From: CAZWLD01 sp964634685
Lineage (GTDB): Bacteria > Bacillota_I > Bacilli_A > Acholeplasmatales > JAEDCM01
DNA: 61,014 nucleotides
Direction: 5' to 3'
Assembly (NCBI GenBank): GCA_964634685.1
Contig: CAZWLD010000010.1
Location: 1 to 61,014 of the forward strand
Made by a program: the position numbers and the translations under genes. Under the pieces are notes generated by a model. That model was not told the origin of the DNA, searched no databases, and saw only the letters and a program-made list of their open reading frames with translations. Shown one piece after another: positions 17,177 through 25,413 of this stretch. Position 1 is the first letter of the stretch. Each line of letters opens with the position of its first letter.

Positions 17177-17465
17177 TACTGTACCTTCTTTCTTATTTTA
17201 TATTTGAACTTATTATACCATAAAAACAATTATTTCAATGAAATCTATATTATGTTTAATAATATTTTTCAAAAAATAGTGGGGGGGGAGATGCTTTAAA
17301 TGGCAGATAAGAAAAAACAATTATTTATTAGCTAAATATCTTTAGCTTTATTAGTGAAAGAATTATTAGAAATTGTATGCAATTATTGAAAATAACAGAA
17401 TTAGACCTGTCCTTCATAAAGGAATAGGGAAAGAAAAAAACAAAAAGAGAGGAAGAAAAAAATAA
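17177..17465. other. Non-coding stretch with a G8 tract
   Basis: No gene of useful length. Eight consecutive G at 17281-17288 is unusual in DNA of this composition. The tract runs into a ribosome-like GGGGAGATG, followed by ATG at 17300 and an 11-codon frame (MADKKKQLFIS). That frame could be the stub of a deleted gene or a leader peptide. The rest up to 17465 is purine-rich. Confidence 0.4.
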
Positions 17466-18041
17466 ATGAGAAACGGGAAAATTATATTATTAATGTTTCT
17501 AGCAATACTAAGCATAGGAGCATTGACATCATGTGGGACAAAGGAAACCACAACCAAGGAACTAACATTTGCGGACGTGCTAAAGAAAGTAGAAGTAGGT
17601 AGAGGAGAACCAACTACAGTCGATAAACAAGAGTTTTTATCCACTAGATCCATAACTCTTCCTTCAAATGAAACAAATAATATTACTGCATCAAATACTG
17701 CATTACAACTATATTTCAATAAAACTGTCAAAGTAAACAAGGTTGAATTTGACGTTACCTTTGGTAATTGTTATCATGAAAGTCATAAAGATAGCTTTGA
17801 TATGGGAATATTGTATGGGATTTGGGTAATTGGTTTAAATAGCGACTCTAGTTTAAATACTATTAATGAAGTATATGAAACAGGAAAAGAATATCATTTT
17901 ATTATAGATTTTACAGAGATAAGGGCTTGTGAAACTAAGGAAGATATTTTAATACATTTTAATTTTGATAGATCAAATATGTTTTGTCATCACGAAGCTT
18001 ATATCACCAATTTTGACATTGATTTCATAATAGTAGAGTAG
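17466..18041 (+). CDS. Putative lipoprotein of unknown function
   Basis: A 191-residue exported protein. It has a lipoprotein signal (MRNGKIILLMFLAI, then LTSC with the lipid-modified Cys near residue 23), a Thr/Lys-rich linker and a beta-rich body (VEFDVTFGNCY, then YHFIIDFTEI and IHFNFDR). No known domain. GAGAGGAAG is upstream, and the start follows a purine-rich stretch. The next gene begins directly after its stop, so they form an operon with a membrane protein of conjugation type. A role at the cell surface is likely; anything more is guesswork. Confidence 0.6.
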   Translation: MRNGKIILLMFLAILSIGALTSCGTKETTTKELTFADVLKKVEVGRGEPTTVDKQEFLSTRSITLPSNETNNITASNTALQLYFNKTVKVNKVEFDVTFGNCYHESHKDSFDMGILYGIWVIGLNSDSSLNTINEVYETGKEYHFIIDFTEIRACETKEDILIHFNFDRSNMFCHHEAYITNFDIDFIIVE

Positions 18042-18605
18042 GTGGTATCGGTGAATGGAGTAATGGTATTAGGTATAGTTGAATCATTAATTGGAGGCGT
18101 ATCAGAAGCCTTTTGGACAATGGTCCAAACACTATTTCGCATCATCTACTGGATAGAAGAAGTCTTTTATATTTTGGCTGGAATCAAAAGAATACCTGGG
18201 CAGCCTGAGAATACCGATGACCTAGTGACAATGTTTTTAAAGGGAATGAATGGAGAGATTTCAGACATAAGGCAAATCTTTTTTGCGATGGCATTGTTAG
18301 CTATTGTGGTTTTTATATTATGTTTGTGTTGGGGAATGTTAAAGGCGGTATTCAGTAAGAATCCATCGGAAGCTGGAAAGAAAGTCCTACAAAATTCCTT
18401 TAAGGCATTAGTGTTTATGATACTAATTCCAGTCATTTTCTTTTTTGGAATATGGCTATTTGGCAGCCTTATGCGGATAATCGTTGATATATTTAATAAA
18501 AAGATAAAAGTGTTTCGAGAAATGTATTTCGAGAAACACTTTTATGCTATCATAGATTTTTGTATATGGTATAATATAGGTAGTAGGAAAGAAATATTTG
18601 ATTGA
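18042..18605 (+). pseudogene. Truncated conjugation-type membrane protein (VirB6/Mbov_0396-like)
   Basis: A 187-residue frame with three long hydrophobic helices (residues about 20-45, 80-110 and 120-155). The second and third helices and the linker between them (KAVFSKNPSEAGKKVLQNSFKAL) look like the N-terminal part of multi-spanning channel proteins of Gram-positive ICEs (VirB6/TrbL-like, Mbov_0396 type), which are usually twice as long. From about residue 155 the frame runs through a long hairpin and the promoter of the next gene, so the native C-terminus is missing. The true start may be ATG 18063. I read it as a remnant of an integrative element. Confidence 0.45.
18506..18543 (+). terminator. 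Long hairpin with T tail ending the conjugation remnant
   Basis: AAAAGTGTTTC (18506-18516) pairs perfectly with GAAACACTTTT (18533-18543). An inner GAAA/TTTC stem is separated from it by tandem GA mismatches, with a TGTA loop. Few T follow, so termination strength is uncertain. TATAAT-like sequence near 18572 then serves DUF1653. Confidence 0.55.
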
Positions 18606-18616
18606 TGGTGATTAAG

Positions 18617-18856
18617 ATGCGAGAAATAAAAATTAATGGAATATATAAACATTTCAAAGGAAAATATTATCTAGTGATTGATATTGCCTTTGATTCGGAA
18701 ACGAAAGAAAAAATGGTTGTTTATCGTCGTTTATATGATGATATGAGTCTTTGGGTTCGACCTTTAGATATGTTTTTAAGTGAAGTTGATCATATTAAAT
18801 ATCCAAATGTTACTCAAAAGTATCGCTTTGAATTAGTAGAAACGAAAATTGATTAA
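18617..18856 (+). CDS. DUF1653 family protein
   Basis: A 79-residue protein that covers the whole DUF1653 domain: GIYKHFKGKYYLVIDIAFDSET at the front, then VVYRRLYDD, then LWVRPLDMFLSEVD, and a final RFELVE. It is a small SH3-like beta fold of unknown function, common in Bacillota and Proteobacteria. GGTGAT six bases upstream favours ATG 18617 over TTG 18602 or ATG 18605. A promoter lies just after the hairpin at 18506-18543. The tRNA-Thr gene follows. Confidence 0.85.
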   Translation: MREIKINGIYKHFKGKYYLVIDIAFDSETKEKMVVYRRLYDDMSLWVRPLDMFLSEVDHIKYPNVTQKYRFELVETKID

Positions 18857-18865
18857 AAATTTTTG

Positions 18866-18894
18866 TTGATTATGTTCATATATTATAGTACAAT
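18866..18894 (+). promoter_or_regulatory. Promoter of tRNA-Thr
   Basis: TTGATT (18866-18871) and TACAAT (18889-18894), with a 17-bp spacer, end eight bases before the tRNA. Confidence 0.6.
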
Positions 18895-18902
18895 AATATT
18901 GC

Positions 18903-18978
18903 GCCAACTTAACTCAGAAGGTAGAGTAACGCCATGGTAAGGCGTAAGTCGGGAGTTCGACTCTCCCAGTTGGCACCA
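18903..18978 (+). tRNA. tRNA-Thr (anticodon GGT)
   Basis: A complete cloverleaf. Acceptor stem GCCAACT pairs with AGTTGGC. The D arm is ACTC...GAGT. Anticodon stem ACGCC / GGCGT encloses loop ATGGTAA, with GGT at 18936-18938. The T arm GGGAG-TTCGACT-CTCCC is standard. CCA is encoded at 18976-18978. It reads ACC and ACU codons. An intrinsic terminator follows. Confidence 0.96.
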
Positions 18979-18992
18979 TTAAAGAAGAAAGT

Positions 18993-19031
18993 GCTTTGAT
19001 ACAGTAGAAATGCTGTTTCAAAGCTTTTTTT
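18993..19031 (+). terminator. Terminator after tRNA-Thr
   Basis: GCTTTGA-T-ACAG pairs with CTGT-T-TCAAAGC, followed by seven T. Confidence 0.88.
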
Positions 19032-19560
19032 GCACCTTGAAATAGGGGCTGAAGTCACGTGTTTGATAATTAAATGAATCATATTAACACAAAAAACTTA
19101 AAGAGTTTATTTAAATAAAACATATATTATGTGTCACAAATTAAAAAAAATTTCAAATTTGTGACACATATTTTTAATTTTGTGGTATACAACTGATAAG
19201 AATGGGAATGATTACTATTCATTAATTCTATCAAATATAGAAAATGAAACTGTTTAAGATTACAAAGTGTTAATGAAATATTTTGATGTAGATTTATGTG
19301 CACGATGATGAATAAATTATCATTTGATAAATATGTAAAATCAATAAATCTTAAATAAAAAAAACCTCCTAAATAATGGAAAGATATCATAGCACAACAA
19401 CTGTAAAACTCGGTTTGTTGAAAAAACTAAACTTTTTATGAAAGAAGGCTTTATGCTCTTTTTTCTTTTTTTACATACGTATTAATAAATATATATGTTA
19501 TAATTGGTTTGAAATAAAAATTGTTAATAAACAAAGTTTGCTTATTAAGAAGGTTATCAT
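19032..19560. other. Non-coding stretch of about 530 bases
   Basis: I find no credible gene on either strand. A frame on minus at 19127-19390 has no ribosome site and reads as low-complexity residues. The notable content is the inverted repeat at 19129-19169. A TATAAT near 19498 probably drives the next gene. Confidence 0.5.
19129..19169. repeat. Perfect 14-bp inverted repeat
   Basis: ATGTGTCACAAATT (19129-19142) and AATTTGTGACACAT (19156-19169) are exact reverse complements separated by 13 A/T-rich bases. The core TGTCACA/TGTGACA is operator-like. No T run follows directly in either direction beyond a short T5, so a terminator is possible but not clear. Confidence 0.75.
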
Positions 19561-20436
19561 ATGCACTATAAAGAATATAAAAAGATTTTATCTCCACAAA
19601 ATGGAATGAATATATATCGAGGTTGTACCCATGGCTGTATTTATTGCGACACTAGAAGTAAATGCTACCAGATAAATCACGAATTTACGGACATTGAGGT
19701 TAAATTAAATGCTTTTAAGCTCTTAGATAATGAGCTTTCGCGAAAGAAAGCACCGTGTATGGTTGGCACTGGTTCAATGACAGATCCTTATCTTCATTTA
19801 GATAAAGAACTACAATACACAAGAAAATGCCTTGAAGTAATTTTAAAACATCATTGTGGTTTGGCTATTCAAACGAAGTCTGATTTAATATTAAGAGATA
19901 TGGATTTGCTAGATAAGATAAATCAGGATTCAAAATGTGTTGTTGAAATAACCCTCACAACCGCCGATGATAATTTATGCAAAATCCTTGAGCCTAATGT
20001 TTGTCCAACAAGCAAAAGAGTTGAGGTTTTAAAAAAATGTAAGGAGCTAGGCATAAAAACAGTAGTGTGGCTTGACCCCTTTCTTCCCTTTATTAATGAC
20101 ACGAAAGAGAATTTATTAAAGCTATTAGATTATTGTAGTGATAATAATGTGTATGGGATAATTTTTTTTGGAATTGGTCTAACATTAAGAGAAGGAAATA
20201 GAGAATATTTTTATCAAAAGCTCGATGAACATTTTCCTGGGTTAAAACAAGCTTATATGAGAAAATATGGTTTAAAATACCAAGTAATGTCTGATCAAAA
20301 TGAAGAACTATCTAAATTATTTTATGAAGAATGTCAAAAAAGAGGTATTGTATCTGATGTAAATATGGTTTTTGAATATATGCGAACATACCCAGAAAAA
20401 TATAGGCAATTATCTTTATTTGATGATAAATTGTAA
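19561..20436 (+). CDS. Radical SAM protein, SPL family
   Basis: A 291-residue protein with the radical SAM cluster Cys22-x3-Cys26-x2-Cys29 in RGCTHGCIYCD. It also has the SPL-family segments following it: a GTGSMTDPY motif (about residues 70-78), an IQTKSDL segment and VEITLTTADD. Relatives include the Rv2578c-type proteins, distant from spore photoproduct lyase. It generates the 5'-deoxyadenosyl radical; the substrate is unknown. AAGAAGG before ATG 19561 supports the start. It is probably monocistronic. Photoproduct repair is one possibility, but the protein is shorter than true spore photoproduct lyase. Confidence 0.83.
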   Translation: MHYKEYKKILSPQNGMNIYRGCTHGCIYCDTRSKCYQINHEFTDIEVKLNAFKLLDNELSRKKAPCMVGTGSMTDPYLHLDKELQYTRKCLEVILKHHCGLAIQTKSDLILRDMDLLDKINQDSKCVVEITLTTADDNLCKILEPNVCPTSKRVEVLKKCKELGIKTVVWLDPFLPFINDTKENLLKLLDYCSDNNVYGIIFFGIGLTLREGNREYFYQKLDEHFPGLKQAYMRKYGLKYQVMSDQNEELSKLFYEECQKRGIVSDVNMVFEYMRTYPEKYRQLSLFDDKL

Positions 20437-20511
20437 GGCGTGCCAAAAAGAATAATTTCTTTTAGGTAAGGCATTTACTTAACATTTTATTAGTGAAGGA
20501 GCGATTTTTCT

Positions 20512-22158
20512 ATGAAGAAATTTAAAGTATTATTTGTATTTATATTTATTTTATTATGCTCGGGCTGTTCGTTTTTGGAAATATTTAATAGATGTGATCA
20601 TGAATATACCGTTGAATCAGTAACTGAACCTACCTGTAGTAAAGAAGGCCTACAAATTGAAGTATGCTCTCTTTGTGAACATCGAAAGGAAACGGTAATT
20701 CCTAAGCTTCCTCATACCTTTGAAACGGAGATAGTTGGTCCAACCTGTGAAGAAAAAGGATATACCCTAAAGACTTGCACAGTCTGTAAGGAAACAGAAA
20801 AAGTTGATTTTGTCGATGCTTTAGGTCATTCCTTTTGCCCTTGGAAAACAGTCCTTGAGCCAACGGAAATAAGCGATGGCCTTCAGAAACGGGTATGTGA
20901 TACTTGTGGCTTTATTGATTCAAAAATAATATCAGTAAATCATTATGCTAGTCTTGATGTAATAAAGGAAGAATTTGATCCTAGAGTGAAGTATTCCTTT
21001 GACAGTTATGATGCCTTATTATTAAAGTTTAGTGCTGCTATATTAAATCGAAGTAATACATTGGATTGCAATCTGAATTTTGCATACGCTGATTTTAATA
21101 CATTATTAAATAGCCTTGTAAATGATTGTATGGTGCCATTTAATTTTCATGTTGAGGCCTCTCTCTTGGGGAATAATCTAACCTTGACCCTATCTTATTC
21201 TTCAGAACCTCATATATCAACCAAGGAAACAATAGCTTATACCCAATATAATAGTCTAAATTATCAACCTATTACTAAACAAAGAAGTGATGATTTTGAT
21301 GATTTTGCGATAAATCAAAGCCTATATCAATATGAGGTTTCCACAACCGATCAGCTTTGTTATGTGTTAGAAAGAGGCGTTTTACCAATATGCAAGAAGG
21401 ATTCGAGCGCTTCGGAAATTTATACTAAAATTAAAGATGTTTTAAGAAATATCATATCTGATGACATGACTGATTTAGAAAAAATCAAGGCCATTCATGA
21501 CTATCTTGTAATGAACGTAACATATGATAATGATTTGCTCGTTTATTTGTTTAATGGAGTTTCTAATATCAAGGAATACAATGGCTTTTATTTAGAAGGA
21601 GTATTCCTCGATAATGAGGCAGTCTGTGAGGGAATTAGTAAATCATTTATGGCAATGTGTAATATTGAAGGAATACCATGCGTTGTTGTCGAAGGCTATG
21701 ATACGAAAAATCCATCAAGCGTTGGCCACGCCTGGAATAAGGTGTATGTTGATGGTACTTGGTATATCATTGATGTGACTTCCGATGGAACGATTATCAA
21801 TAATCAATTTGAGGTATTATCATATAAATATTTTTTGATTGATGAGGCTACATATAGTAAAGAATATACTGGAAGAACATATACAAATATCGAATGTAAT
21901 AAAAAAATAGATATTTATGAATTATCCAAATTTGATGGCTTTGATTTAAAAATCGATTCCCAAGAAGAGCTTAATAAGCTAGTCGCTTATTTTAACAAAG
22001 GTGATAATAAAAAATATACATTTGAATTTGAATTGGCCTTTGATTATGGTTCATCTTGTTTAGATGAAATAAAGGCTGCCTATAATGCTAATAAGCTTGT
22101 GGCAAACTATTTATATATCGATAATGGAAATATATTTATGTTGATAAAGCAAGAATAA
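20512..22158 (+). CDS. Lipoprotein with CxxC repeats and a transglutaminase-like domain
   Basis: A 548-residue surface lipoprotein. The signal ends in a lipobox (LLCSGC, residues about 16-21). Residues about 27-140 hold three repeats of about 35 residues, each with a His, a P-x-x-TC-like turn and a C-x-x-C pair, the zinc-ribbon-like repeats common in gut Bacillota surface proteins. After a spacer, a transglutaminase-like domain spans about 315-430, with the full catalytic set: Cys in AVCEGIS (about 373), His in GHAWN (about 406) and Asp in IDVTSD (about 421). It could be a protease or a cross-linker. GAAGGAG upstream fixes ATG 20512. Confidence 0.82.
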   Translation: MKKFKVLFVFIFILLCSGCSFLEIFNRCDHEYTVESVTEPTCSKEGLQIEVCSLCEHRKETVIPKLPHTFETEIVGPTCEEKGYTLKTCTVCKETEKVDFVDALGHSFCPWKTVLEPTEISDGLQKRVCDTCGFIDSKIISVNHYASLDVIKEEFDPRVKYSFDSYDALLLKFSAAILNRSNTLDCNLNFAYADFNTLLNSLVNDCMVPFNFHVEASLLGNNLTLTLSYSSEPHISTKETIAYTQYNSLNYQPITKQRSDDFDDFAINQSLYQYEVSTTDQLCYVLERGVLPICKKDSSASEIYTKIKDVLRNIISDDMTDLEKIKAIHDYLVMNVTYDNDLLVYLFNGVSNIKEYNGFYLEGVFLDNEAVCEGISKSFMAMCNIEGIPCVVVEGYDTKNPSSVGHAWNKVYVDGTWYIIDVTSDGTIINNQFEVLSYKYFLIDEATYSKEYTGRTYTNIECNKKIDIYELSKFDGFDLKIDSQEELNKLVAYFNKGDNKKYTFEFELAFDYGSSCLDEIKAAYNANKLVANYLYIDNGNIFMLIKQE

Positions 22159-22217
22159 GTGCTTTAACTCGCATGAGTATTACTATTAAAAGCTTATGAA
22201 TACAAGTGGAGGTTTTT

Positions 22218-23015
22218 ATGAAAGAAAGAATGAAAGTAATTTTAGATAATATGCATAGGTATAACGCACCTAATATGGCATTCTTAGCCTTTGGCCTAGA
22301 TCCAAACACTTATTATGATGCCCTTGTGGTTGCGCCAAGCTATTCACCATATAAGCTAGGAATTGATCAATATTGTGAAGTCGACACACTTAAGGAAGGC
22401 ACATATATTGCTGGGTATCAGGTTATAAAGGATGGCAAAAAAATTGCCTGGATTAAAATTAGCTCATCGGAATCTAATCTAATTGACCATGTATCATTAT
22501 GCGCCGAGCTTAATTTTGGCAAGATGATTTTTATTGGCGCTGTCGGAGCACTCAAGCCTAACCTTGAGATTGGAGATATTTGCACTCCTAGTTATTCTGT
22601 TGCCGGAGATAATGCCCATTCATATTTAAAGGAATCTCTTGATGGCTTTGTTCCATTTGAAAAAGTGATTCCTGATATGAAGTTTATTGATGAAGTGCTT
22701 GCCCTTGAGGAGGCTAAAGGTGTTCATATTAAGAAGGCTTCAGTTTTTTGTACACCATCTATTGCCCTTGAGTACAGTCACTTGGATGAAATAAAAGCCT
22801 TTGGAACGGACTTAATTGAAATGGAAACAGCTGCTTTCTATTTAATGGCTGATTTGCTTGAAATTCCAAGTATTGCCATTTTGGTTGTATCAGATAATTC
22901 CTCAGCTGGAGTAGCTTTGGTGGGAAGAACGGAAGACCAACAAGATAAATATGCTTATGGAAGAGATAAAATTCTTCCTGCCATCATTTTTGATGTTGTC
23001 GGTATTGGGAAATAG
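22218..23015 (+). CDS. Nucleoside phosphorylase family protein
   Basis: A 265-residue PNP/UDP phosphorylase-fold protein, acting in purine or pyrimidine salvage by phosphorolysis of nucleosides. Visible signatures are MIFIGAVGALKPNLEIGDI (the G-x-x-G-x-L...GD region), the ribose-binding LIEMETAAFYLMADL (the ME-x-A motif) and the ILVVSDN end of the active site. Substrate specificity cannot be set. GGAGG at 22208-22212 favours ATG 22218 over GTG 22206. The previous gene ends 59 bases upstream. It is longer at the N-terminus than classic DeoD or Udp. Confidence 0.82.
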   Translation: MKERMKVILDNMHRYNAPNMAFLAFGLDPNTYYDALVVAPSYSPYKLGIDQYCEVDTLKEGTYIAGYQVIKDGKKIAWIKISSSESNLIDHVSLCAELNFGKMIFIGAVGALKPNLEIGDICTPSYSVAGDNAHSYLKESLDGFVPFEKVIPDMKFIDEVLALEEAKGVHIKKASVFCTPSIALEYSHLDEIKAFGTDLIEMETAAFYLMADLLEIPSIAILVVSDNSSAGVALVGRTEDQQDKYAYGRDKILPAIIFDVVGIGK

Positions 23016-23061
23016 GTCATTTTGACATTCTGTTATTATATGTTTTGCTTGTAACCTTAAG

Positions 23062-23283
23062 ATGCGATTTATTTTATTTACATTATCTTCTAGATCTAAT
23101 ATAAAAGTTGACGATAAATTTGGAAAACATAGCCTAAATGATACTAGAAAAAAGATTATTTCAAAGAAGAGTCATAATTCAAACATAATCAAGCTAGGTA
23201 TTAGTAATAATGCTATCGATAACAATATAAGATATTTGAGAGAAAGTGGTTATATAGAACGTATTGGCGAAAATAAAAATTGA
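23062..23283 (+). pseudogene. Fragment of a winged-helix protein C-terminus
   Basis: A 73-residue frame without a ribosome site. Its second half, KLGISNNAIDNNIRYLRESGYIERIGENKN, has the shape of the winged-helix ending of AlbA_2/RecG-like or Fic-type regulators (LGIS-x-x-(T/A)-(V/I)-x-x-x-I-x-x-L-x-x-x-G-x-I-x-R-x-G). The rest does not fit, so this is probably the worn 3' end of such a gene. Confidence 0.4.
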
Positions 23284-23420
23284 TTTAGGAAAGTATTGAA
23301 AAAATATGCACTTATGATTTGCTTTGTTTTATGCTGAAAAAGGTTGCAGTTTGGCTATTTTTTGGCTTATTTATTTATAGTTTTTGATTTATATTTGAAA
23401 GAAATGGAAGGGCTGTTTTT

Positions 23421-24347
23421 ATGGAATGGTATATTTGGGTCCTAATAGCTATTTTGTTGCTTGTTGTTTTGTATTTTGTTATAACCTTTGTTGTTTATTT
23501 TAAAACATTTACAAATCCTAAAAGTCGAAAAATACAAAGTGTAGATAATTCTCCATATAAAGATTATAAGGATTACTTTGCCAAAAGAAGAGAGATTTAT
23601 GAGACCTTTAAAAAAGAAGAAATTTCGATTACAAGTCGAGATAATTTAACTCTTCGCGGAGTTTATATTGAGAATGAAATTAAGGATAAAATTGTCATTG
23701 TTTTCCATGGCTTTAAATCAAAAGGTGATAGTGATATTTTATTGAGCTATGATTTTTATAAATTGGGTTACTCATTAATAATTGTCGATCAAAGAGGACA
23801 TGGAAAATCAGATGGAAAATATATTGGGATGGGAATACTAGAAAGATATGATGTATTGAGCTGGATAGATTATACGATAAAAAGATTTGGTTCAAATATT
23901 AAAATTCTTTTGGGTGGAACCTCAATGGGAAGTGCCTCGATTATGATGGCTAGTGAACTAATCAAAACAGAACAAGTAAAGGGCTTAGTTGCCGATTGTG
24001 GTTTTTCCTCTTGCTACGATGAAGTAAGATATTGCTTGAAGGGATTACCATCATTTCCCCTTATGCCAACCATTAATCTTTACAGCAAATTATTCGCAAA
24101 ATATAACATGAAAGAAACAACATCGGAAAAATCTTTGGCTAATAGCGATATTCCGATTATGATAATTCATGGAAAAAAAGATGATTTTGTTCCGTGCGCA
24201 AATGCGGCAAAATGCTATCGTGCAAGCAAATCCAAAGTCAAGGAACTTGTTTATTTTGATGATTCAAATCATGCGACCTGTTACGCTGATAACACGGAGG
24301 AATATGATAAAAAGGTTAAAGACTTTTTAGAAAAAATTAACTTTTAA
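23421..24347 (+). CDS. Membrane-anchored alpha/beta hydrolase
   Basis: A 308-residue protein with one N-terminal transmembrane helix (residues about 4-27) and an alpha/beta-hydrolase domain. The oxyanion motif VFHGFKSKG is at about 93-101. The nucleophile Ser is in GGTSMGS (about 166-172), the Asp in IHGKKDD (about 252-254) and the His in SNHATC (about 282). LIIVDQRGHGKSDG is another typical element. Substrate unknown; the layout resembles YqkD/BEM46-type esterases. GGAAGGG before ATG 23421 supports the start. A terminator follows, so it is transcribed alone. Confidence 0.85.
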   Translation: MEWYIWVLIAILLLVVLYFVITFVVYFKTFTNPKSRKIQSVDNSPYKDYKDYFAKRREIYETFKKEEISITSRDNLTLRGVYIENEIKDKIVIVFHGFKSKGDSDILLSYDFYKLGYSLIIVDQRGHGKSDGKYIGMGILERYDVLSWIDYTIKRFGSNIKILLGGTSMGSASIMMASELIKTEQVKGLVADCGFSSCYDEVRYCLKGLPSFPLMPTINLYSKLFAKYNMKETTSEKSLANSDIPIMIIHGKKDDFVPCANAAKCYRASKSKVKELVYFDDSNHATCYADNTEEYDKKVKDFLEKINF

Positions 24348-24373
24348 GAAAATATGAGTAAATAAAAATATGT

Positions 24374-24412
24374 AAGTCTTGGTACGATTTTTTTGTATCA
24401 AGACTTTTTATT
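24374..24412 (+). terminator. Terminator after the hydrolase gene
   Basis: AAGTCTTG (24374-24381) pairs with CAAGACTT (24399-24406); T follows. Confidence 0.85.
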
Positions 24413-24439
24413 TTGGGAGTCGACAGACTCACAAAAAAA

Positions 24440-25125
24440 CCACACGCTATGCGTGCGAGAATAGAAATAGCTTCTTGCGTTGTTAAATAAAAAAGCCTCG
24501 TGATATAATGTTAATGGTCTGGCAACCGAAAACAAAATATCAGGAGGTAATATCAATGGCTATAAAAACCAATGACGATTCTAGTTTATCACATACTAGA
24601 TGGAATTGTAAGTACCATATTGTATTTATCCCCAAATATAGGAGAAAAGAAATATATGGTAAATTAAGGACTGATATAGGAAGAATACTACGTCAGTTAT
24701 GTGAGTATAAGGGAGTGGAAATTCTTGAAGCACATGCGTGTGTTAATCATATACATATGCTAGTTAAGATTCCACCCAAAATTGCTGTATCAAATTTCAT
24801 GGGGTATTTGAAGGGAAAATCCTCCTTGATGATATTTGAACAACATGCAAATTTGAAGTACAAATATGGTAACAGAAACTTTTGGGCGAAAGGATACTTT
24901 GTGTCGACAGTGGGATTGAATACTGAAACAATCAAAGAGTATATCAAGAATCAAGAAAAAGAAGATATGATGGAAGATAATCTGTCGACCAAAGAATACA
25001 AAGATCCCTTCAAGGGATAAGCCAGAGTGAAAATCGCGGTTGTCAGCCGCTTTTGATGACCCTTGAGGGTCGTCGTGTGGTATACGCCCTTATAGGGGAG
25101 CGTAAATACCGCACGTTTTACGTGA
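24440..25125 (+). mobile_element. IS200/IS605-group insertion sequence (tnpA only)
   Basis: A single Y1-transposase gene is flanked by hairpins as in IS200-type elements. The left end has CACGC-TAT-GCGTG near 24442. On the right are GCGG/CCGC just after the gene, GACCCT-TG-AGGGTC near 25058 and an ACGCCC...GGG-GA-GCGT hairpin near 25084-25103. No TnpB gene is present. The exact ends are approximate because such elements lack inverted repeats and target duplications. Confidence 0.75.
24556..25020 (+). CDS. tnpA: IS200-type Y1 (HUH) transposase
   Basis: A 154-residue TnpA. It begins with SHTRWNCKYHIVFIPKYRRK, the usual IS200 opening, and has the HUH metal motif in NHIHML (about residues 63-68). 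The catalytic Tyr is in IKEYIKNQ (about residue 133). It cuts and joins single-stranded DNA ends during peel-and-paste transposition. AGGAGG nine bases upstream fixes ATG 24556. Length matches active IS200 proteins, so it looks intact. Confidence 0.95.
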   Translation: MAIKTNDDSSLSHTRWNCKYHIVFIPKYRRKEIYGKLRTDIGRILRQLCEYKGVEILEAHACVNHIHMLVKIPPKIAVSNFMGYLKGKSSLMIFEQHANLKYKYGNRNFWAKGYFVSTVGLNTETIKEYIKNQEKEDMMEDNLSTKEYKDPFKG

Positions 25126-25413
25126 GGATTGTTATTTTTGAATGAATATTTAATTCGACACTTTTAATTGTTGAAAGTGAAAAAAACGTGATTGCTACGA
25201 TGTTTTTTTGGATTAATAAATGTTGTTAATTTTTTTGTAATATAGATTTTACTTAAATTAGTGATACAAGTTCAATGATATTTTGAATTGCGACACTTTT
25301 TTTGTGATTTTTGGGAAATGTGTAAAATATGTCGAAAATATTATTGGATAACGTGAAAAATAGCCTTTGATTTTTACATAAAAACGTGTTACATTTATGA
25401 TGAGGCGATATAT
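25126..25413. other. Non-coding DNA after the IS200 element
   Basis: No gene. An A/T-rich hairpin near 25185-25215 ends in a T run. The sequence CGACACTTTT occurs twice (about 25157 and 25289). Promoter elements for the next gene are not distinct. Confidence 0.4.

Noticed and set aside
19127..19390. Minus-strand frame of 87 residues
   Set aside because: No ribosome site, low-complexity hydrophobic and His/Tyr-rich text, and it ends inside the inverted repeat.
25126..25413. Doubled CGACACTTTT as transposon ends
   Set aside because: Only a 10-base A/T-rich match, with no gene between the copies.
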